A stretch of 8,704 nt of DNA from CAYHIN01 sp964356705 (GTDB lineage Bacteria > Patescibacteriota > Microgenomatia > CAZETR01 > Amesbacteraceae), in the NCBI GenBank assembly GCA_964356705.1, contig CAYHIN010000032.1, positions 1 to 8,704 on the forward strand, written 5' to 3'. The notes beneath the pieces were generated by a model. It was given only the letters and a program-made list of their open reading frames with translations. It was not told the origin of the DNA and ran no database searches. The position numbers were made by a program, and so were the translations under genes. Positions 6,103 through 8,704 of this stretch are shown here, one piece after another. Positions within the stretch are counted from its first letter, which is position 1. The number at the start of each line of letters is the position of its first letter.

Positions 6103-6581
6103 GGACCCAGGTTAGCAATTAACAATGATGCTTCCAATCGTTTGGTTTTACCGGATTCTCGCCAGAGAACAACCGTCGTAACTCTCTTACTATTGACATC
6201 TACTTCTCCACCCAGATCGCATGACAGCTCAGCCCCCGTATCTACATCCCGGCAGATATCTAAAATACTAATCTCTCTTCCAAACTTAGCCTCCAAATTA
6301 TCCTCACCACCGCTCACCAAATTCCAAATTGGTCGCTCATCCACATCCACACCCACCGCAGGGTGATACACACCAGGACCGATCATCCAATCAGATTGTA
6401 ATACATTATATGCCACCTCTATTCCCTCCATTAGTAGTACCCCTCCCTGCTGACTAGTTTTACTTACTTGCGACTTCGTCACGAGCCATCCAATGGTAGG
6501 CAACAGTGTCGAGGAAACAACAGAAATTACTGCCACTGAAACAATGATTTCTACCACCGAAAAACCCAATCTATTTCTCAT
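6099..6581 (-). CDS. Type IV prepilin-like minor pilin, PilV/GspI position
   Basis: A 160-residue prepilin. MRNRLG precedes FSVVEIIVSVAVISVV, a textbook class-a processing site with cleavage after G6, Phe at +1 and Glu at +5. The helix is followed by SKTSQQGGVLLMEGIEVAYNV, like the 'A..L..EGIE' region that ends the pilin helix in many minor pilins. The globular domain has two cysteines (in DICRD and ELSCD) close enough to form a short disulfide loop, and ends in beta strands. The ATG is preceded by GGAG with a 7-nt spacer, the only clear Shine-Dalgarno in the window. It lies 11 bp inside the end of the previous prepilin gene and overlaps the next gene by ATGA. PilV/GspI is assigned by order only. 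Confidence 0.86.
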   Translation of the reverse strand: MRNRLGFSVVEIIVSVAVISVVSSTLLPTIGWLVTKSQVSKTSQQGGVLLMEGIEVAYNVLQSDWMIGPGVYHPAVGVDVDERPIWNLVSGGEDNLEAKFGREISILDICRDVDTGAELSCDLGGEVDVNSKRVTTVVLWRESGKTKRLEASLLIANLGP

Positions 6582-7017
6582 TTTTTATCTCCGCCGACCC
6601 AGCTTTATTAACAATTACTTGCAGGGCGTCTCCTCGTGGTACACCCAATGTAATGGTCTCAGGATGGTCCACTTCCCCCGTATCTACCAAAAACCATATC
6701 TCAAACGGTCCCTGTGTAAACTGACTCGGAGAAGTTAGTTCAAATTCAAAATAGGGAACTGCCGCTCCCGGAGCGCCAGATATCATTTCATAGCTACGAT
6801 TATCTTTAAAACGTACTCCCCATTGTTTCTGCTCTTTCGCTTCCCGAGAATAGATGTGTGCCCGAGAGAGCACAGTCGTCAAGATCTCTGCACTCGCATT
6901 CAAAGCCTGCTTTTGTCGATAGGCACCAATTCCCATAACAGAGGGTACGAGCAAAATTGCAAGCAAAGCAATTACCAAAATCATCTCAATAATCGTCAGG
7001 GCAGGACGTCGAAACAT
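6571..7017 (-). CDS. Type IV prepilin-like minor pilin, FimU/GspH position, with Ala at the cleavage site
   Basis: A 148-residue prepilin. MFRRPA is followed by LTIIEMILVIALLAILLVP, so processing would leave Leu at +1 and Glu at +5. The residue before the cut is Ala (A6) where Gly is usual; Ala is tolerated by some prepilin peptidases. After the helix comes ALNASAEILTTVLSRAHIYSREAK, which matches the GspH/FimU pattern of a long amphipathic helix before a beta domain. WGVRF, YFEFEL and PFEIWFLVDTGEV would be the beta strands, and no cysteines are present. It is the first prepilin of the run, starting 8 nt after the stop of the secreted protein gene with no visible Shine-Dalgarno. The prepilin class is firm; the GspH/FimU assignment comes from order and the helix pattern. 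Confidence 0.85.
   Translation of the reverse strand: MFRRPALTIIEMILVIALLAILLVPSVMGIGAYRQKQALNASAEILTTVLSRAHIYSREAKEQKQWGVRFKDNRSYEMISGAPGAAVPYFEFELTSPSQFTQGPFEIWFLVDTGEVDHPETITLGVPRGDALQVIVNKAGSAEIKNEK
6589..6592 (-). promoter_or_regulatory. Shine-Dalgarno GGAG for the second prepilin
   Basis: GGAG on the minus strand lies 7 nt before the ATG at 6581 and within the coding end of the previous prepilin. It fixes that start. It stands out because the other starts in the window have no comparable ribosome binding site. Confidence 0.55.
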
Positions 7018-7025
7018 AAGTCAAA

Positions 7026-7460
7026 TTATCTTTCAGTTATTTTCAAAACTGCAGGCGATAACAAAAAATCAGGCGGCAATACCTGGACATTTTCCTTATC
7101 CACACGCACTTCACCTGACCCACCCAGAGATGTGACTCTTACATTTCCTACTTCAGTTCTTCCCAAGAACGGCTTCTGAAACTCTATTTTAGAAGGATCG
7201 ATCTGCACATCTCCGGATACAATCAAGGGCACGTGAACACTTCCAACCAGTCTCTGCTCTGCATCGGATTCCATCATCATTTTTACAGATATCGACTGTC
7301 CTGGTGAAAGGATTAGCGCCGCCGGCTCAAACCAAATTCTCAAGACAGGATTCGCATCTGCTGAAGCAGAAAACGACAGCTTTTCTCGCATCACAGCTCC
7401 AAAAAGTATTACAGGAAGCAAAGCAGCCACAAGTACAAAAGAAGTCAAGGTCTTTTTCAT
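7026..7460 (-). CDS. Secreted or anchored beta-rich protein heading the pilus operon, function unknown
   Basis: A 144-residue protein I do not recognise with certainty. The N-terminus MKKTLTSFVLVAALLPVILFGA is a signal peptide or uncleaved anchor, and ASADA at 33-37 could be a signal peptidase site. The rest is strand-rich: LRIWFEPAALILSPGQSISVKMM, then VGSVHVPLIVSGDVQIDP and VRVTSLGGSGEVRVDKENV. This alternation, with the 'GQSISVKM' strand after the first strand, resembles cohesin-like or Ig-like beta-sandwich domains; I put that only as a possibility. No cysteines are present. It begins 30 nt after tRNA-Pro and lies 8 nt before the first prepilin gene, so it opens the pilus run and may be exported with it. 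The ATG at 7460 follows directly from the signal peptide pattern; no Shine-Dalgarno is seen. Confidence 0.7.
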   Translation of the reverse strand: MKKTLTSFVLVAALLPVILFGAVMREKLSFSASADANPVLRIWFEPAALILSPGQSISVKMMMESDAEQRLVGSVHVPLIVSGDVQIDPSKIEFQKPFLGRTEVGNVRVTSLGGSGEVRVDKENVQVLPPDFLLSPAVLKITER

Positions 7461-7469
7461 CTAAATCTA

Positions 7470-7475
7470 TTTATA
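7470..7475 (-). promoter_or_regulatory. Possible -10 box of the pilus operon
   Basis: TATAAA on the minus strand ends 9 nt before the ATG at 7460, so a transcript from it would have a leader of only a few bases. The -35 would fall inside tRNA-Pro, where I see no good match. The alternative is read-through from tRNA-Pro; a run of six T (7485-7480) after the tRNA might reduce it. Confidence 0.3.
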
Positions 7476-7490
7476 CACCAAAAAACCTAG

Positions 7491-7562
7491 TCGGGGTGGA
7501 GGGAATTGAACCCACTGCTTCTCGCTCCCAAAGCGAGCGTTCTACCGATGAACTACACCCCG
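7491..7562 (-). tRNA. tRNA-Pro(UGG)
   Basis: CGGGGTG (from 7562) pairs with CACCCCG, giving the C1-G72 pair typical of bacterial proline tRNAs, with discriminator A (7491). The D-arm is GTTC/GAAC. The anticodon stem CTCGC/GCGAG encloses TTTGGGA, giving anticodon TGG. The T-arm is GTGGG-TTCAATT-CCCTC (one G-T pair and one weak pair). CCA is not encoded (CTA follows). It lies between tRNA-Leu(UAA) and the pilus operon. Confidence 0.95.
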
Positions 7563-7572
7563 TCCATATCCC

Positions 7573-7581
7573 ATTTTACCA
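7573..7581 (-). promoter_or_regulatory. Extended -10 promoter for tRNA-Pro
   Basis: TGGTAAAAT on the minus strand lies in the 25-nt gap between tRNA-Leu(UAA) and tRNA-Pro, placing a start a few bases before the tRNA. It repeats the TTGGTAAAAT found before tRNA-Gly(UCC). No -35 is evident, as expected for an extended -10. Confidence 0.45.
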
Positions 7582-7587
7582 AGTTTG

Positions 7588-7672
7588 TGCCGAGGAAGGG
7601 ACTCGAACCCTTACAGCCGTTTAAAGCTGGGGGCTCTTAAGGCCCCTGCGTCTACCATTCCGCCACCTCGGC
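7588..7672 (-). tRNA. tRNA-Leu(UAA)
   Basis: GCCGAGG (from 7672) pairs with CCTCGGC, with discriminator A (7588). The anticodon stem GGGGC/GCCCC encloses CTTAAGA, giving anticodon TAA. A long variable arm (class II) and the T-arm AAGGG-TTCGAGT-CCCTT follow. CCA is not encoded (CAA follows). It begins 15 nt after the HAD gene stop; GATAAT in that gap may be a -10 of its own. Confidence 0.95.
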
Positions 7673-7687
7673 TACCTATCAATTATC

Positions 7688-8188
7688 TCACAAAATCCTA
7701 TCCAACTCCTCAAAATTAGCCACCTCAGTCAAGTGCAGGGCTTCTTGTCCAGCGTTCCGTGCAGATCTCCTTCTCATCCGAATCACACTAACGTTGTTAC
7801 AAGTATTCATTACATCCTCCAACTCAGCTATCGTGTCATCAACAAACACCATCTTCTCACTATCCAGTTCTGATTCCTGAATGTATTCGCTTATGGCCTC
7901 CCCTTTTGATTTAGGCTTCTCAACATATATATCATGATCTACAAGACCCAACACGGAAGTCTTTTCAGCCTTAGTCTTTTGTACGATCAAATTTCCTCTA
8001 GTTACCAAAACTAATTTATCCCCTAGGCTTTTTCTCTTTTTTAAAAAATCGATTGTGTCTTCATATAAATATTCACCCAAATTATCTACGACTACCGCTT
8101 TTTCTGAAAATATCAACCCAAACTCCAAAGCATTATAAAACCTCTCATTATTAAATAACGTTCTATCAAAATCCAAAAACAGAATCAT
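7688..8188 (-). CDS. Small HAD-superfamily hydrolase, substrate unknown
   Basis: A 166-residue cytoplasmic protein of the haloacid dehalogenase superfamily, probably a phosphatase acting through an aspartyl-phosphate. Motif I is DFDRTLF with D6 as nucleophile and D8 as acid/base. Motif II is LVTRG with T63. The lysine of motif III is K91 or K95 in EKPKSKGEA. Motif IV is VFVDDTIAEL with D117 and D118 for Mg2+. All four motifs are present, so it should be active. The cap is small: residues about 13-55 are helical. The ATG at 8188 sits just before motif I and 3 nt after the end of tRNA-Val, leaving no room for a ribosome binding site outside the tRNA. The only plausible reading is a shared transcript cut at the tRNA 3' end. 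Family is firm; the substrate cannot be told. Confidence 0.9.
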   Translation of the reverse strand: MILFLDFDRTLFNNERFYNALEFGLIFSEKAVVVDNLGEYLYEDTIDFLKKRKSLGDKLVLVTRGNLIVQKTKAEKTSVLGLVDHDIYVEKPKSKGEAISEYIQESELDSEKMVFVDDTIAELEDVMNTCNNVSVIRMRRRSARNAGQEALHLTEVANFEELDRIL

Positions 8189-8191
8189 CTG

Positions 8192-8264
8192 TGGTCGCTA
8201 AGGGACTCGAACCCCTGACTTTCTCAGTGTAAATGAGACGCTCTACCAGCTGAGCTAAGCGACC
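8192..8264 (-). tRNA. tRNA-Val(UAC)
   Basis: GGTCGCT (from 8264) pairs with AGCGACC, with discriminator A (8192). The D-arm is GCTC/GAGC. The anticodon stem TCTCA/TGAGA encloses TTTACAC, giving anticodon TAC. The T-arm is AGGGG-TTCGAGT-CCCTT. CCA is not encoded: CAG follows and then directly the ATG of the HAD gene. It lies 4 nt after tRNA-Leu(GAG), so the two share a transcript. Confidence 0.95.
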
Positions 8265-8268
8265 AGTG

Positions 8269-8354
8269 TGCCGGGAACAGGACTCGAACCTGCACGCCTT
8301 TTCACGGGCACATGCACCTCAAGCATGCTTGTCTACCAGTTTCAACACCCCGGC
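8269..8354 (-). tRNA. tRNA-Leu(GAG)
   Basis: GCCGGGG (from 8354) pairs with TCCCGGC, with one G-U pair and discriminator A (8269). The anticodon stem CATGC/GCATG encloses TTGAGGT, giving anticodon GAG with a normal T33. It has a long class II variable arm and the T-arm GCAGG-TTCGAGT-CCTGT. CCA is not encoded (CAC follows). It shares the D-arm wording TGAAACTGGTAGAC with tRNA-Leu(CAG) next to it. Confidence 0.94.
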
Positions 8355-8356
8355 AT

Positions 8357-8374
8357 AAGCTAATTATATAGCTT
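8357..8374 (-). promoter_or_regulatory. TATAAT -10 box inside an inverted repeat, before tRNA-Leu(GAG)
   Basis: AAGCTA (8357-8362) and TAGCTT (8369-8374) form a perfect 6-bp inverted repeat around ATTATA. Read on the minus strand the centre is a consensus TATAAT, about 8 nt before the tRNA 5' end. The arm reaches into the CCA end of tRNA-Leu(CAG). It can serve as an own promoter for the Leu(GAG)-Val-HAD unit. Confidence 0.45.
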
Positions 8375-8462
8375 GGTGGGCGAGAGAGGACTCGAACCTC
8401 CACGACCGATTAAGGTCACTAGCACCTGTAGCTAGCGCGTCTACCAGTTTCACCACTCGCCC
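8374..8462 (-). tRNA. tRNA-Leu(CAG) with encoded CCA and an unusual A33
   Basis: GGGCGAG (from 8462) pairs fully with CTCGCCC, with discriminator A (8377) and CCA encoded at 8376-8374. The anticodon stem CTAGC/GCTAG encloses TACAGGT, giving anticodon CAG but with A at position 33, where U is almost universal. It has a class II variable arm with stem GACC/GGTC and the T-arm GGAGG-TTCGAGT-CCTCT. Everything else looks functional. Confidence 0.9.
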
Positions 8463-8470
8463 GAGTTAGT

Positions 8471-8486
8471 CATATTATATAATATG
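8471..8486. promoter_or_regulatory. Palindromic divergent -10 region between two tRNA operons
   Basis: CATATTATATAATATG is a perfect 16-bp palindrome in the 39-nt gap between the divergent tRNA-Leu(CAG) and tRNA-Phe. It contains consensus TATAAT on both strands (8478-8483 plus, 8479-8474 minus) overlapping by two bases. Predicted starts lie about 5 nt before tRNA-Leu(CAG) and 12 nt before tRNA-Phe. No good -35 is visible on either side. Confidence 0.55.
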
Positions 8487-8501
8487 AGATAGATAATTTA
8501 C

Positions 8502-8574
8502 GCCGAGATAGCCAAGATGGTCAAGGCGCTTGTCTGAAGAACAAGTCATGCAGGTTCGAGTCCTGCTCTCGGCA
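8502..8574 (+). tRNA. tRNA-Phe(GAA)
   Basis: GCCGAGA (8502-8508) pairs with TCTCGGC (8567-8573), with discriminator A8574. The D-arm stem is GCC/GGC. The anticodon stem CTTGT/ACAAG encloses CTGAAGA, giving anticodon GAA. The T-arm is GCAGG-TTCGAGT-CCTGC. CCA is not encoded (CAC follows). It lies 7 nt before tRNA-Gly(GCC), so both share a transcript. Confidence 0.94.
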
Positions 8575-8581
8575 CACATCT

Positions 8582-8655
8582 GCGGGTGTAGTTCAATGGT
8601 AGAACACCAGCTTGCCAAGTTGGTTACGGGAGTTCGATTCTCCTCACCCGCTCCA
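8582..8655 (+). tRNA. tRNA-Gly(GCC) with encoded CCA
   Basis: GCGGGTG (8582-8588) pairs with CACCCGC (8645-8651), with discriminator T8652 and CCA at 8653-8655. The D-arm is GTTC/GAAC. The anticodon stem CCAGC/GTTGG encloses TTGCCAA, giving anticodon GCC. The T-arm includes TTCGATT. An ATG follows 6 nt after the CCA. Confidence 0.95.
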
Positions 8656-8661
8656 GAAAAT

Positions 8662-8704
8662 ATGAAATCTCTTGCCCATATTGGCGTCCTGGGTACATTT
8701 CTTT
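8662..8704 (+). CDS. Possible start of a protein gene running off the window
   Basis: The ATG at 8662 opens a frame that stays open to the last base and reads MKSLAHIGVLGTFL. This short, mostly hydrophobic start could be a signal peptide or a membrane helix. It lies 6 nt after the CCA end of tRNA-Gly(GCC), the same close tRNA-to-ATG arrangement seen for the HAD and DUF2130 genes, and has no Shine-Dalgarno. Only 14 codons are visible, so the gene is tentative and no family can be given. Confidence 0.35.
   Translation, partial: MKSLAHIGVLGTFL

Noticed and set aside
7480..7485. T-run after tRNA-Pro as a rho-independent terminator
   Set aside because: No separate GC-rich hairpin precedes it; only the tRNA itself is structured, and the pilus operon starts a few bases later.
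7304..7624. Plus-strand open frame containing GIEPTASRSQSE and EEGTRTLTAV
   Set aside because: It runs antisense through the start of the secreted-protein gene, tRNA-Pro and part of tRNA-Leu. These phrases are the usual false translations of tRNA T-arms.
1..8704. CRISPR array, transposase or phage genes
   Set aside because: I saw no regularly spaced direct repeats, no transposase or integrase motifs and no phage structural genes. The tRNA-rich stretches carry no attachment-site-like duplicates that I could find.

Overview
The window looks like part of a streamlined bacterial chromosome, most probably from a member of the Candidate Phyla Radiation (Patescibacteria). This is an inference from gene style, not from a marker gene. 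The signs are: very short gaps and overlapping start/stop codons, only one clear Shine-Dalgarno sequence, mostly CCA-less tRNA genes, a DUF2130 protein, a set of small type IV prepilins, and a REP-like hairpin beginning GTCATTCTGAGCG. TGA is used as a stop in several genes, which argues against the Gly-TGA code of Gracilibacteria/Absconditabacteria.

Layout. Positions 1-710 hold the 3' part of a class I SAM methyltransferase (+), followed by tRNA-Arg(UCG). Positions 801-1903 (-) hold tRNA-Gly(UCC) followed 9 nt later by a DUF2130 coiled-coil, nuclease-like gene. Positions 2017-2481 (+) hold a small putative lipoprotein with a promoter that predicts an almost leaderless mRNA. Its stop codon overlaps the stop of the convergent msrA.

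From 8462 down to 2478 everything is on the minus strand. First come tRNA-Leu(CAG), tRNA-Leu(GAG) and tRNA-Val(UAC). A HAD-family gene starts 3 nt after tRNA-Val. Then come tRNA-Leu(UAA) and tRNA-Pro(UGG), and then an eight-gene run: secreted beta-rich protein, three prepilins, a PilX/GspK-like pilin carrying a von Willebrand A domain, a membrane-anchored DsbA-like protein with a His-rich extension, MsrB and MsrA. The last stretch (8502-8704, +) has tRNA-Phe(GAA), tRNA-Gly(GCC) and the first codons of another possible gene.

How the genes may work together. The prepilins follow the order of fimU-pilV-pilW-pilX or gspH-I-J-K minor pilins, which form the tip and initiation complex of a type IV pilus. 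The slot normally taken by PilX/GspK is fused to a vWA domain with an intact MIDAS motif, as though PilX and the PilY1 adhesin domain were one protein. That protein is cysteine-rich, and the next gene is an extracytoplasmic thiol oxidoreductase. Two methionine sulfoxide reductases follow. A reasonable reading is a pilus-tip adhesin module with its own disulfide and oxidation-repair genes. The pilus ATPase, platform protein, prepilin peptidase and major pilin are not in the window.

A second theme is the way protein genes start directly after tRNA genes, with spacings of 3, 6, 9 and 30 nt. Processing of the tRNA 3' end could therefore create leaderless or very short-leader mRNAs.
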